Source: Rhizobium phaseoli
Lineage (GTDB): Bacteria > Pseudomonadota > Alphaproteobacteria > Rhizobiales > Rhizobiaceae
Direction of reading: 5' to 3'
DNA: 64,000 bases
NCBI RefSeq assembly: GCF_003985125.1
Contig: NZ_ML133573.1
Location: 1-64,000 of the forward strand
This document shows positions 53,306 to 61,685 of this stretch, one piece after another. The translations under genes and the position numbers were made by a program. Under the pieces are notes generated by a model. It ran no database searches, had not been told where the DNA came from, and saw only the letters and a list, made by a program, of their open reading frames with translations. Position 1 is the first letter of the stretch. The number at the start of each line of letters is the position of its first letter.

Positions 53306-53742
53306 CGCAGTGGCAAACCGCGGCCTCCGCGGCGGCGCGAAATCTCGGCCGCGATGCAATATTCTGCGGGCTGACGGCGCTGTTGCCACTGATTGCCGGT
53401 CCGATCACCGTGGGATATCGAGGTTTCGCCCCAACGCTCGGCTGGCTCTTGATGCTGGTTTTCTGCGGGATCGTGCTTGCGCTGGCGGTCCATCTTCTCT
53501 TCGATGCGCTGTTGTTTCGCCTCGCGTCGAGCCACGAGACGGAGGCTGCCGGCCTTGCCGCCGTGGACGACCTGCTGTCCCGGATGCAGCTTCGCAAGCC
53601 TGACAGGACGCCGCCTGGCCTCGAGAAGCGGATTGCCGGATCTCGCCGCATCGTCTGGCAGCAGCGATTTGCGCTCGCCCTCTATCTCGTGATTTTCGCG
53701 ATCCTTCAGCTCAATGCGAGCGCCGGCCAGCCGCCGGGCTGA
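53302..53742 (+). CDS. Small membrane protein of the ynb-like cluster
   Basis: The 146-residue protein has three predicted membrane spans (about 20-38, 45-70 and 122-140) and a central soluble stretch (VDDLLSRMQLRKPDRTPPGLEKR). It is translationally coupled to the YnbD-like gene through an ATGA overlap. No family recognised. It takes the place where a CdsA-like ynbB gene might have been expected but has no resemblance to CdsA. Confidence 0.7.
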   Translation: MTQWQTAASAAARNLGRDAIFCGLTALLPLIAGPITVGYRGFAPTLGWLLMLVFCGIVLALAVHLLFDALLFRLASSHETEAAGLAAVDDLLSRMQLRKPDRTPPGLEKRIAGSRRIVWQQRFALALYLVIFAILQLNASAGQPPG

Positions 53743-53813
53743 ACCGCACGCCGTTGCGTGTCCCGCGGGGCTTGCCCGCCTCGTCGCGTTCAGCCGGTGC
53801 CGATTTCTCGGCT

Positions 53814-54956
53814 TCAGCCTTGCGGCGATATGATCGACGCGTTCACGTCGTTGATATCGCGTTTGCCGCAGAGCGCCATGGTGATATCCATCTCCTTGCG
53901 GATGATGCCGAGCGCCAGCGTGACGCCCTCCTTGCCCATGGCGCCGAGCCCGTAGAGGAAGGGGCGGCCGATATAGGTGCCTTTGGCGCCGAGGGCCACG
54001 GCTTTCAGCACGTCCTGGCCGGAGCGGATGCCGCCGTCGAGATGGATTTCCATGCGGTCACCGACGGCATCGACGATGGCGGGCAGCATGCTGATCGAGG
54101 AGGGGGCGCCGTCAAGCTGGCGACCGCCGTGATTGGAGACGACGATCGCATCGGCGCCGGTATCGGCGGCTGCTCGGGCGTCCTCCGGGTCGAGCACGCC
54201 CTTGATGATCAACGGCCCGCCCCATTGCTCCTTGATCCAGGCGACATCGGCCCAGGAAAGACGCGGGTCGAACTGTTCGTGCGTCCATGCGGCAAGCGAG
54301 GTGATGTTGGAGACATTTTTCGCATGGCCGATGATGTTGCCGAAGGTGCGGCGTTTGGTCTGCAGCATATCCAGGCACCAGAACGGCCTGCTCGCCATCT
54401 GCCAGAGGTGTTTCGGCGTGAATCTCGGCGGTGCCGACAGGCCGTTGCGCAGGTCCTTATGACGCTGGCCGAGGATCTGCAGGTCGGCCGTCAACACCAG
54501 CGCCGAGCATTTGGCGGCCTTGGCACGGCTGATCAGGCCGAGGACGAAATCCTTGTCCCGCATGACGTAGAGCTGGAACCAGAAGGGGCGCGTCGTCACC
54601 GATGCGACGTCCTCGATCGAGCAGATGCTCATCGTCGACAGGGTGAAGGGGACGCCAAACTCCTCGGCAGCGCGCGCCGCCAGCATCTCGCCATCGGCAT
54701 ACTGCATGCCGGTCAGGCCGGTCGGCGCCAAGGCCACCGGCATCGACACTTTCTGACCGATCATCGTCGTTTCCAGCGTGCGGTCGCTCATGTCGACCAA
54801 AACCCGTTGGCGCAGCTTGATCCGGCTGAAATCGCTCTCATTCGCCTGATATGTGGATTCCGTCCAGGCACCCGAATCCGCATAGTCGAAAAACATCTTC
54901 GGCACGCGGCGCTGGGCAAGCTTTTTCAGATCGGCGATCGTGAGCGGAGTGGCCAT
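53814..54956 (-). CDS. lldD: FMN-dependent alpha-hydroxy-acid (L-lactate) dehydrogenase
   Basis: The 380-residue FMN enzyme of the lactate dehydrogenase / glycolate oxidase family oxidises an L-2-hydroxy acid to the keto acid. Landmarks are ALAPTGLTGMQYADGE, WFQLYVMRDKDF, LIIKGVLDPEDA (catalytic Lys), VVSNHGGRQLDG (catalytic His, Arg) and HLDGGIRSGQDVLKA. ATG 54956 is chosen because AAGGTT precedes it; a GTG at 54971 in frame would add five residues. It stands alone between the ynb-like and purine genes. L-lactate is the most likely substrate. Confidence 0.87.
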   Translation of the reverse strand: MATPLTIADLKKLAQRRVPKMFFDYADSGAWTESTYQANESDFSRIKLRQRVLVDMSDRTLETTMIGQKVSMPVALAPTGLTGMQYADGEMLAARAAEEFGVPFTLSTMSICSIEDVASVTTRPFWFQLYVMRDKDFVLGLISRAKAAKCSALVLTADLQILGQRHKDLRNGLSAPPRFTPKHLWQMASRPFWCLDMLQTKRRTFGNIIGHAKNVSNITSLAAWTHEQFDPRLSWADVAWIKEQWGGPLIIKGVLDPEDARAAADTGADAIVVSNHGGRQLDGAPSSISMLPAIVDAVGDRMEIHLDGGIRSGQDVLKAVALGAKGTYIGRPFLYGLGAMGKEGVTLALGIIRKEMDITMALCGKRDINDVNASIISPQG

Positions 54957-55104
54957 GAATTGAACCTTCACATCTGAATGCGGCTACGGGAAATTGGCCG
55001 TTTCAGGCTACAGTTGGCGAGGGGATCGATTGAATGAGGAGATCCAACAGAATGTCGTCGCGTGGAGTCGCCGGAATGCTCCCATTCTGGGAGCAAGCGA
55101 GGTG

Positions 55105-56415
55105 TCATCGAAGCCCCGCTTTCATAGCCACACCCGCCACATAAGTTTCGGCGACCGCGCGGTCGTCGCCCATCGTCTGCAAGAGGAACAGTTCTTCAGG
55201 CAGGGTCTTCACTGCTTCCATCTTCAGCGCCATGGCCGGAGTCGCGGCCGCGTCGAGGACGACGAGATCGGCTTCGGTGCCGGGATCCAGCGTGCCGATC
55301 CGGTCGGCCAGCGACAGCGCCTCGGCATTGCCGCGCGTCATCAGGTAATAGCTTTCCAGCGGGTTCAGCCGCTCTCCCAGCAGCTGCTGGATCTTGTAGG
55401 CCTCGTCCATAGTTTTCAGCATCGAATAGCTGGAACCGCCGCCGATATCGGTCGCCACACCGATGCGCACCGGCTTTTCGCGCCGCGCCAGCGCCTTCAG
55501 CGGGAACAGGCCGGAGCCGAGGAAGAGGTTCGAGGTCGGGCAGTGGACGGCGACCGAACCCGTCTCGCTCATGACATCGGCTTCACGCTCCGAGAGGTGG
55601 ATGGCATGGCCGAAGAGGCTTTTTGGCCCGAGCAGGCCGTAGCGGGCGTAGATGTCGGTATAGTCGATTGCGTCGGGATAGAGCTCGCAGGTGAATTTGA
55701 TCTCGTCGTGATTTTCCGACAGATGCGTCTGAATGTGCAGATCGGGAAATTCGCGGGCAAGCGCTGCCGTCGCTGCCATCTGCGCCGGGGTCGAGGTGAT
55801 GGCGAAGCGCGGGGTGATGGCGACGTGGTTGCGGCCCTTGCCGTGCCAGTCGGCGATTACCTGGCGGGTCTCGTCATAACCCATCTCCGGCGTGTCGAGC
55901 AGGCCCTGCGGGGCGTTGCGGTCCATCATCACCTTGCCGCCCACCATGCGCATGTTGCGCTTCATCGCCTCGGCGAAGAAGGCGTCGGCGGAGGTCTTGT
56001 GCACGGAGCAATAGGCGACCGCCGTGGTCGTGCCGTGGCGGATCAGCTCGTCGTAGAAATGCGTGGCGATCCTCTCAGCATGCGCGCTTTCGACAAAACG
56101 GCATTCCTCGGGAAAGGTGTAGGTGTTCAGCCATTCGAGCAGGTTGGCGGCATAGGAGGCGATCACCTGCATCTGCGGAAAATGCAGATGCATGTCGATG
56201 AGCCCGGGCAGGATCAGATGCGGCCGGTGATCGATCTCGGCCGTGCCTTCGGCGGCCTTCGTCTTGACGTCGGCATAGGGGCCGGCTGCGGCGATCAGCC
56301 CGTCTTCGATCAGCAGGCCGCCATCCTCCTCGTAGAGATAGCTCTGGCTGTCGGCCAGGCTCAGTGGCGCTCGGTGAAAGGACAGCAGGCGGCCGCGCAG
56401 GAGTGTTGTCGTCAT
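55105..56415 (-). CDS. guaD: Guanine deaminase
   Basis: The 436-residue amidohydrolase deaminates guanine to xanthine. The zinc site is visible as H76/H78 in LPGLIDMHLHFPQ, His in IQTHLSENHDE, His in SLFGHAIHLS and Asp in GVATDIGGGSSYSM, and the family segment ECRFVESAHAE follows the first motif. Its start overlaps the puuD stop by four bases, so guaD and puuD are one leftward operon feeding the urate pathway. Confidence 0.94.
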   Translation of the reverse strand: MTTTLLRGRLLSFHRAPLSLADSQSYLYEEDGGLLIEDGLIAAAGPYADVKTKAAEGTAEIDHRPHLILPGLIDMHLHFPQMQVIASYAANLLEWLNTYTFPEECRFVESAHAERIATHFYDELIRHGTTTAVAYCSVHKTSADAFFAEAMKRNMRMVGGKVMMDRNAPQGLLDTPEMGYDETRQVIADWHGKGRNHVAITPRFAITSTPAQMAATAALAREFPDLHIQTHLSENHDEIKFTCELYPDAIDYTDIYARYGLLGPKSLFGHAIHLSEREADVMSETGSVAVHCPTSNLFLGSGLFPLKALARREKPVRIGVATDIGGGSSYSMLKTMDEAYKIQQLLGERLNPLESYYLMTRGNAEALSLADRIGTLDPGTEADLVVLDAAATPAMALKMEAVKTLPEELFLLQTMGDDRAVAETYVAGVAMKAGLR

Positions 56416-57650
56416 TGTTTCTTGCCTTCGACTGCGCTTTCGAACCAGGCGACGAGCAGCTTGCGTTCGTCCGGCGTGATATCGGTGATATTGCCGGGCG
56501 GCATGGCATGGCTGCGGCCCGCCTGTATATAGATCTCGCGGGCATGGGCGGCAATTTCCGCATCGTTTTCCAGCATCACCTCTTTCGGCGGCCGCACGAT
56601 GCCTTCATAGACAGGCTCGGCGGCGTGGCACATGGAACAGCGCGTCGCGAGCAGTTGCTTGACGGCGGGAAAATGCGGATCGCCGGCGAATTGCTGGAAG
56701 GCGGGCGCCACCGCCGCCGTATCCTTTTCGCCGGTCAGCAGCTTCGGCACCGTGGAAAGCCACATGATCAGGATGAAAAGAATGACGGTGACGATCCAGG
56801 TCCAGGTCGGTCGACCCCTCCTGGCATGGGTGGTGTTGAACCAATGGCGGATGGTGACGCCCATCAGAAAGACCAAAGCGGCGATCACCCAATTGAACTG
56901 TGTTCCGAAGGAGAGCGGATAGTGGTTCGACAGCATGAAGAAGATGACGGGCAGCGTCAGGTAGTTGTTGTGCAGCGAACGCTGCTTGGCGATCTGGCCG
57001 TATTTGGGATCGGGTGTGCGGCCGGCGATGAGATCGGCAACGACGATCTTCTGGTTGGGGATGATGATCATGAAGACGTTGGCCGACATGATCGTCGCGG
57101 TGAAGGCGCCGAGATGCAGGAAGGCGGCGCGGCCGGTGAAAAGTTGCGTATAGCCCCAAGCCATCAAGACGAGCACGGCATAGAGCACCGCCATCAGCCC
57201 CCAGGTGTTGCGCCCAAGCGGGGACTTGCAGAGCAGGTCATAGACCAGCCAGCCGAAAGCCAGGGACGCCAGCGAGATCGCGATGGCGACCGGCGGCGTG
57301 ATGTCGAGCACATGCCGGTCAATGAGGAAGAGGTCGGCACCGCCGTAATAGACGATGCAGAGCATGAGAAAGCCGGAGATCCAGGTGAAATAGCTTTCGT
57401 ATTTGAACCAGGTCAGGTGCTCCGGCATTTGCGCGGGCGCCACCAGATATTTCTGGATATGATAGAAGCCGCCGCCATGGACCTGCCATTCCTCGCCATA
57501 GGCGCCGGGCGGCAGGTGCGGCCGTTTCACCAGGCCGAGATCGAGCGCGATGAAATAAAAGGACGATCCGATCCAGGCGATCGCGGTGATGACATGGAAC
57601 CAGCGTGCCGCGAAGGCCAGCCATTCCCATGCTATGGCATATTCATACAT
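56412..57650 (-). CDS. puuD: Urate hydroxylase PuuD (membrane, cytochrome c-linked)
   Basis: The 412-residue protein has about eight membrane spans (first span around WLAFAARWFHVITAIAWIG). It ends with a c-type cytochrome domain whose heme motif is C338-x2-C341-H342 (ATRCSMCHAAEP), with MPPGN as the likely axial Met. PuuD oxidises urate to 5-hydroxyisourate and passes electrons to the respiratory chain; it replaces soluble uricase in many alphaproteobacteria. Its product is the substrate of UraH, encoded at 44441-44797. It is first in the puuD-guaD operon. Confidence 0.94.
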   Translation of the reverse strand: MYEYAIAWEWLAFAARWFHVITAIAWIGSSFYFIALDLGLVKRPHLPPGAYGEEWQVHGGGFYHIQKYLVAPAQMPEHLTWFKYESYFTWISGFLMLCIVYYGGADLFLIDRHVLDITPPVAIAISLASLAFGWLVYDLLCKSPLGRNTWGLMAVLYAVLVLMAWGYTQLFTGRAAFLHLGAFTATIMSANVFMIIIPNQKIVVADLIAGRTPDPKYGQIAKQRSLHNNYLTLPVIFFMLSNHYPLSFGTQFNWVIAALVFLMGVTIRHWFNTTHARRGRPTWTWIVTVILFILIMWLSTVPKLLTGEKDTAAVAPAFQQFAGDPHFPAVKQLLATRCSMCHAAEPVYEGIVRPPKEVMLENDAEIAAHAREIYIQAGRSHAMPPGNITDITPDERKLLVAWFESAVEGKKQ

Positions 57651-57693
57651 CGAATTCCCCTAACTTCCTCCGACTCGCGACATTGCGGAAATT

Positions 57694-58461
57694 TTGACGG
57701 GGAGGGAAGAGGAGATTGAAGAACCGCACAGGACGCCAATTTGGGCAACGGTGGTGAACCCGGGGAGGAATGGCATAATTACCGCGCTTTACAGCGATCA
57801 ACTCATCGCCGAAAACGCGCCGATGGACCGGCGGCTTGCCGCGCTCATTCTGTCGCGCGGCATCCGCATCGGCTATATCGCCTCCGCTCCGGAGCCGCAG
57901 CGCGAGTTCTTCGATGAAAAACGGCAGTATTATCTCAACTATGGGCTTTCTCTCGATCCCTTCGTCGATCTCGACGCGCTTGCCGGCGACGACCAGATCG
58001 GCCGGCTGTTTTCCTGTAACGCCATTCATCTGACCGGCGGCCACACCGGCGATTTCCTGAGACGGCTGCGCCAGAGCGGCATGCTGGAGAGGCTGCGCGC
58101 ATGGGCGCTGGATGACGGCATTCTCGTCGGTACCAGCGCCGGGGCGATTTTGATGACGCCGACGATCGCAGCCGACGCGCTGTTTTCCGGCGGTTCGCCG
58201 GAGGCTGTGCGGGATGGCGCGGCTCTCGATCTGGTGCCTTTCGAGTTCTTTCCGCATCTGAACGATGATCCCGGCTATCTCCCCGCGCTGCTGCGCTACA
58301 GTGAGACTATGGCAAATCCCATTGTCGCGTGCCGGGACGGCGAAGGACTGATCGTCGGCAACGGGCTCGTCGAAGTCTTCGGCGCGCCGCTGATGATTTC
58401 CGGAGGTTTTGTCGAAGCTGCCGATCGTCGCCGCATCGTCGATATGCTGTCCCGTGCCTAA
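57694..58461 (+). CDS. Peptidase S51 (dipeptidase E)-like protein
   Basis: The protein has the class-I glutamine-amidotransferase-like fold of peptidase S51: RGIRIGYIASAPEP, IHLTGGHTGDFLRRLR and the nucleophile loop LVGTSAGAILMTP with the catalytic Ser. Peptidase E cleaves Asp-X dipeptides; cyanophycinase is a relative. The start is uncertain: TTG 57694 opens the frame (255 residues), but conserved sequence begins only near residue 27 (ITALYSDQL), and GTG codons at 57751 and 57754 are alternatives. Divergent from puuD. Confidence 0.75.
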   Translation: MTGREEEIEEPHRTPIWATVVNPGRNGIITALYSDQLIAENAPMDRRLAALILSRGIRIGYIASAPEPQREFFDEKRQYYLNYGLSLDPFVDLDALAGDDQIGRLFSCNAIHLTGGHTGDFLRRLRQSGMLERLRAWALDDGILVGTSAGAILMTPTIAADALFSGGSPEAVRDGAALDLVPFEFFPHLNDDPGYLPALLRYSETMANPIVACRDGEGLIVGNGLVEVFGAPLMISGGFVEAADRRRIVDMLSRA

Positions 58462-58623
58462 AAGCTGCCGAGAAGGCTGTGCATTATCTCCGGCTTATAC
58501 TCGGCCTGCTATTACAGCAGGTCTTGAAACCATGACGATTCGGTTACAGTTATGTTTAAGGCCGCCGGAATGAAATAAGAACAGTGGATCAGCGGCGGCG
58601 CATTCATCGACGGAGAAGATGCC

Positions 58624-58956
58624 ATGCGCAGCATTCTGACGTGTGTGATGATTGCATTTGCGTCGGTGGCGACGGCTCACGACGCACCCTCGGGGTGGAG
58701 TTATGACCCCTATTGTTGCAACGGCGACAGCCATAATGGCGACTGCCAGATGATCCCTTCGAAGAGCGTGGCGGTGACGCCGGGCGGATATCGTGTGACG
58801 CTAATGCCGGGCGACCACCGGCTGGTCACGCATGCACATGTCTTCCTGCTGCCGATGACGAAGGCGATGCAATCCGGCGACAACGACTATCATCTCTGTC
58901 TGTTTCCGAACGAGGATACGCCGCGCTGTTTTTATGCGCCGGAGATGGGGTTTTGA
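58624..58956 (+). CDS. Small secreted protein, Cys-rich
   Basis: The 110-residue precursor has a signal peptide (MRSILTCVMIAFASVATA, cleavage about residue 18) and a mature part with five Cys (WSYDPYCCNGDSHNGDCQ, LCLF, RCFY), so disulphides are likely. It is of a type common in Rhizobiales. Function unknown. The ATG follows CGGAGAAG. Confidence 0.72.
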   Translation: MRSILTCVMIAFASVATAHDAPSGWSYDPYCCNGDSHNGDCQMIPSKSVAVTPGGYRVTLMPGDHRLVTHAHVFLLPMTKAMQSGDNDYHLCLFPNEDTPRCFYAPEMGF

Positions 58957-59011
58957 CACGCATATCACAATAGTGGACCCGGCTGATGAACCGGGTCCAA
59001 TCCATGATGAA

Positions 59012-59908
59012 CTAATGACCGGCCGCCTGCATCTCTTCGAGGATCCAGTTGCGGAAGGCTTTGATCTTCGGCACGTTGCGACGGTTTTCCGGATAGACGA
59101 GCCAGTAAGCCTTACCGTCGCTGCGGGTCAGTTCGAAAGGCTGATAGAGCCGGCCGAGAGCGATCTCGGCCGCATAGAAGGCCGGATGGAGAATCGCTAC
59201 GCCGTGGCCGGCGATTGCCGCATCGGCTTCGACAGCCTGTGAGCCAAGTTGGTTGCGCGGGCGCCGGTCGAGATCCGTCGCGGTGACGCCGGCGGCTTCG
59301 AACCATTGTTTCCACCAAACGTCGCCGGCATCGAAGAGATCGAACTTCAAGAGATCGCGCGGTTCCTTGATGCCGCCTGCCGACTCCGCCAATTTCGGGC
59401 TCAGCATCGGGGTGAACTCCAGCCCCATCAGCCGGTGCAGCGCCAGCCCCGGCCAGTTGCCGTCGCCCCAGCGAATGCCGACATCGATCTGTTCGCGGGC
59501 GAAATCGATGATATCGGAACTCGCCTGAAAGCGCACCGCGATCGCCGGATGCTTCAAATGGAAGGAGCCGAGGCGTGGCGCAAGCCATTTCGAGGCAAAC
59601 GTATGGGTGGAACTGATGGCCAGGGTACCGTCGACGCTATCGCGGGCCGTCGCCATCGCGTCATGCAGCATGGCGAAGGCTTCAGTCACCTTCGGCGCCA
59701 GCCGTTCGCCGGTCTCGGTCAAGGCGATCTGGCGGGGACGGCGCAGGAAGAGCGGCTCGCCGACATTCTCTTCCAAGAGCTTGATCTGGTAGCTGACCGC
59801 CGTCTGCGTCATGCCGAGTTCGTCACCCGCCTTGGTGAAGCTCCCCAGCCGAGCCGCGGCCTCGAAGACGCGCAACGCATTCAGTGGAAACTGTTTCGAG
59901 AGTTTCAT
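59012..59908 (-). CDS. LysR-type regulator, GcvA-like
   Basis: The 298-residue LysR-type regulator has its winged helix at residues ~8-65 (LNALRVFEAAARLGSFTKAG, MTQTAVSYQIKLLEENVGEPL) and the effector domain after residue 90, with GcvA-type features (DVGIRWGDGNWPGL). It is divergent from a 64-residue gene 101 bases away, the usual arrangement of a LysR protein and its target. The effector is unknown. Confidence 0.9.
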   Translation of the reverse strand: MKLSKQFPLNALRVFEAAARLGSFTKAGDELGMTQTAVSYQIKLLEENVGEPLFLRRPRQIALTETGERLAPKVTEAFAMLHDAMATARDSVDGTLAISSTHTFASKWLAPRLGSFHLKHPAIAVRFQASSDIIDFAREQIDVGIRWGDGNWPGLALHRLMGLEFTPMLSPKLAESAGGIKEPRDLLKFDLFDAGDVWWKQWFEAAGVTATDLDRRPRNQLGSQAVEADAAIAGHGVAILHPAFYAAEIALGRLYQPFELTRSDGKAYWLVYPENRRNVPKIKAFRNWILEEMQAAGH

Positions 59909-60009
59909 GGATAAGTTCTCTTGATGCAGGCAGACGGTCGTTCGATTGGAATTGCAGCATTTTTACCGGCAAACTGCAACTCATACCATTAATCTGACGA
60001 GGTGATGTC

Positions 60010-60204
60010 ATGGATTGCTTTGCTATCGACGAGAAGCGCTCGCAGCCGAGCATTGGTGTGTTCAAGCGTCTTGCCGCACTGCTGGTCGGCCGCTTCTGCC
60101 GGCTGCCCCGCCTCGATCTCGACGCTGCGCCTGATCGCGTCAAGCGCGATCTTGGTTTTCTCGATGGACGCGATCCGTTTTACGAGGACGCCTGCAAGCG
60201 ATAG
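60010..60204 (+). CDS. Small basic protein next to the LysR gene
   Basis: This 64-residue protein (VFKRLAALLVGRFCRLPRL, then DRVKRDLGFLDGRDPFYED) has the helix-plus-RDLG layout seen in short DUF1127-like proteins, but is not a clear member. GAGGTGA directly before the ATG supports translation. It is divergent from the LysR gene, and its last 25 bases overlap the end of the convergent xdhC. LysR control is inferred. Confidence 0.62.
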   Translation: MDCFAIDEKRSQPSIGVFKRLAALLVGRFCRLPRLDLDAAPDRVKRDLGFLDGRDPFYEDACKR

Positions 60205-60992
60205 GCCGCCAGCGCCGTCAGGATTTCGGCGGCGGTCATTGCGGCGATCACTTCGGGGCGTTTGTCCCTGACCGCCGAGCCGCCGATCGGCAGCGTCAAT
60301 CGCTCCATCGAGCCCCGTTCGCCGCCTTCGCGGGAAAGCCAGCTTGCCAAGGTGGCTCGTTTGGTCGCCGAACCGATCATGCCGATATAGGCGAGATCTT
60401 CTCTTGCCAGTGCTTCACGGGCGATGAGGAAGTCCAGCGCGTGGTCGTGCGTCAGGATGACGGCTGCGCCGCCAGCGGGAATATCCTTCACCAGGGCCTC
60501 CGGCATCGGCACCAGCCGGGTCTTCGTCGGCGCCGGCAGGTTGGCAAGCTCTTCCTGCCTGGTTTCGACGACGGTGACCGACAGCGGCAGCGGCGCAAGA
60601 GCCACCGCCAGCGCGCGGCCGACATGGCCGGCGCCGAAGAGAAGCACCTCGGGCAGGCGCTCGATCTCGCCGGCAAGTCTGGCTTCGAGCTGGTCTTTCA
60701 ACGTCGGCGTCAGTTGGCGGAACCGTAACTGTGTACGCCCACCGCAGCACTGTCCGATCTCAGGGCCGAGCGGGATGTCCATAGTGGGTGCGCCGCCGGT
60801 TCCCGCCAGCATTTGCCGGGCATTCGCGATTGCCATGAATTCGAACTGGCCGCCGCCGATCGTGCCCCAGAGCGCGGTCGGCGAGACGAGCATGAAGGTG
60901 CCGGTTTCACGCGGGGTGGAGCCCTGGGTGCCTGTTATGTCGACAAGGATGTTGTAGGGGTGGGCGGTGAGGAAGGTGGGGAGGTCGGTCAT
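60180..60992 (-). CDS. xdhC: Xanthine dehydrogenase accessory protein XdhC
   Basis: The 270-residue protein binds molybdenum cofactor, protects it during sulphuration and inserts it into XdhB. It has the N-terminal XdhC/CoxI domain (DITGTQGSTPRETGTFMLV, GTIGGGQFE) and a C-terminal Rossmann domain (LLFGAGHVGRALA, LTHDHALDFLIAREAL, YIGMIGSATKRA). It is the usual third gene after xdhA-xdhB. Here it is separated from xdhB by a DUF559 gene and a large inverted repeat. Confidence 0.93.
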   Translation of the reverse strand: MTDLPTFLTAHPYNILVDITGTQGSTPRETGTFMLVSPTALWGTIGGGQFEFMAIANARQMLAGTGGAPTMDIPLGPEIGQCCGGRTQLRFRQLTPTLKDQLEARLAGEIERLPEVLLFGAGHVGRALAVALAPLPLSVTVVETRQEELANLPAPTKTRLVPMPEALVKDIPAGGAAVILTHDHALDFLIAREALAREDLAYIGMIGSATKRATLASWLSREGGERGSMERLTLPIGGSAVRDKRPEVIAAMTAAEILTALAAYRLQASS

Positions 60993-61028
60993 GGGATAGC
61001 CCCGTGACCTATGGAGTATGTCGCGAAG

Positions 61029-61225
61029 GCCCCCTCATCCGACCCTTCGGGCCACCTTCTCCCCGCTGGGGAGAAGAGGGAGAATGCCGCGCTCATGTTG
61101 ATCCCATCTAGGCTTTTACATGTAGTTTCTGCAGGTTCAGCGGTTTGCTTGAGCGGGGCGCGAACGTCTTGTTCCCTCTTCTCCCCAGCGGGGAGAAGGT
61201 GGCCCGAAGGGTCGGATGAGGGGGC
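61029..61225. repeat. Large inverted repeat with 53-bp arms
   Basis: Arms at 61029-61081 and 61173-61225 are perfect reverse complements, separated by 91 bases. Each arm also holds internal dyads (ccttctcccc/ggggagaagg, cccttcggg). The sequence is of the type dispersed between genes in rhizobial genomes (RIME-like). It lies between xdhC and the DUF559 gene, inside an otherwise conserved xdh operon, and would form a very stable RNA hairpin. Confidence 0.85.
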
Positions 61226-61239
61226 TTGGTTCAAGCGCA

Positions 61240-61671
61240 TTACGTTCTCAAATTCTCCGTACGAATGATCGCAGGATAGAAGCGAAGGATATCATCGCGC
61301 CGGAATATTCGCCTTTCAAGTGCGGCTAGGATCGTCTCGAGGACTGCTCTTCGCTCCCGGGTTATTTCATGATTCCAAAATCGGAGGATTGAATATCCAG
61401 CCTGGTTTAGCCACAAAGTCCGAGTAATGTCGGACATATTGTCGGCGTGTTGAAATCCATCGATTTCGATTATCAGTCGCTCTTCGCGGCATAGAAAGTC
61501 GGCAATGTAGGTCCCCAGTGGGGCTTGTCGCGTAAACTTATAGCCATTTAGCTGTCGATTTCGCAGGTCGCCCCAAAGCCGATATTCCTCTTCAGTTTCG
61601 GTTTGGCGTAATTTGCGAGCTTGCCGAGTTTTACCGGGACGTCTTTTCCTGATGTCTTCGGGATCTGACAT
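61240..61671 (-). CDS. DUF559 (Vsr-like) endonuclease-fold protein
   Basis: The 143-residue protein has the DUF559 pattern: ARKLRQTETEEEYRLWGDLRNRQLNGYKFTRQ, then YIADFLCREERLIIEIDGFQH with the Asp and Glu expected of a PD-(D/E)XK/Vsr-like active site, and ILRFWNHEI near the end. Such genes are widespread and mobile; their function is not known, DNA nicking or repair being guesses. The ATG at 61671 lies 14 bases after the xdhB stop, so it is transcribed with xdhB. It interrupts the normal xdhB-xdhC neighbourhood together with the inverted repeat. Confidence 0.85.
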   Translation of the reverse strand: MSDPEDIRKRRPGKTRQARKLRQTETEEEYRLWGDLRNRQLNGYKFTRQAPLGTYIADFLCREERLIIEIDGFQHADNMSDITRTLWLNQAGYSILRFWNHEITRERRAVLETILAALERRIFRRDDILRFYPAIIRTENLRT

Positions 61672-61685
61672 TTTTCGCCGCCATC

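Noticed and set aside
58506..58530. Terminator after the peptidase S51-like gene
   Set aside because: The CCTGCT/AGCAGG stem is only six pairs and has no T run.
61029..61225. Insertion sequence or MITE with its own transposase
   Set aside because: No transposase frame between or near the arms and no evident target duplication; better explained as a dispersed intergenic palindrome.
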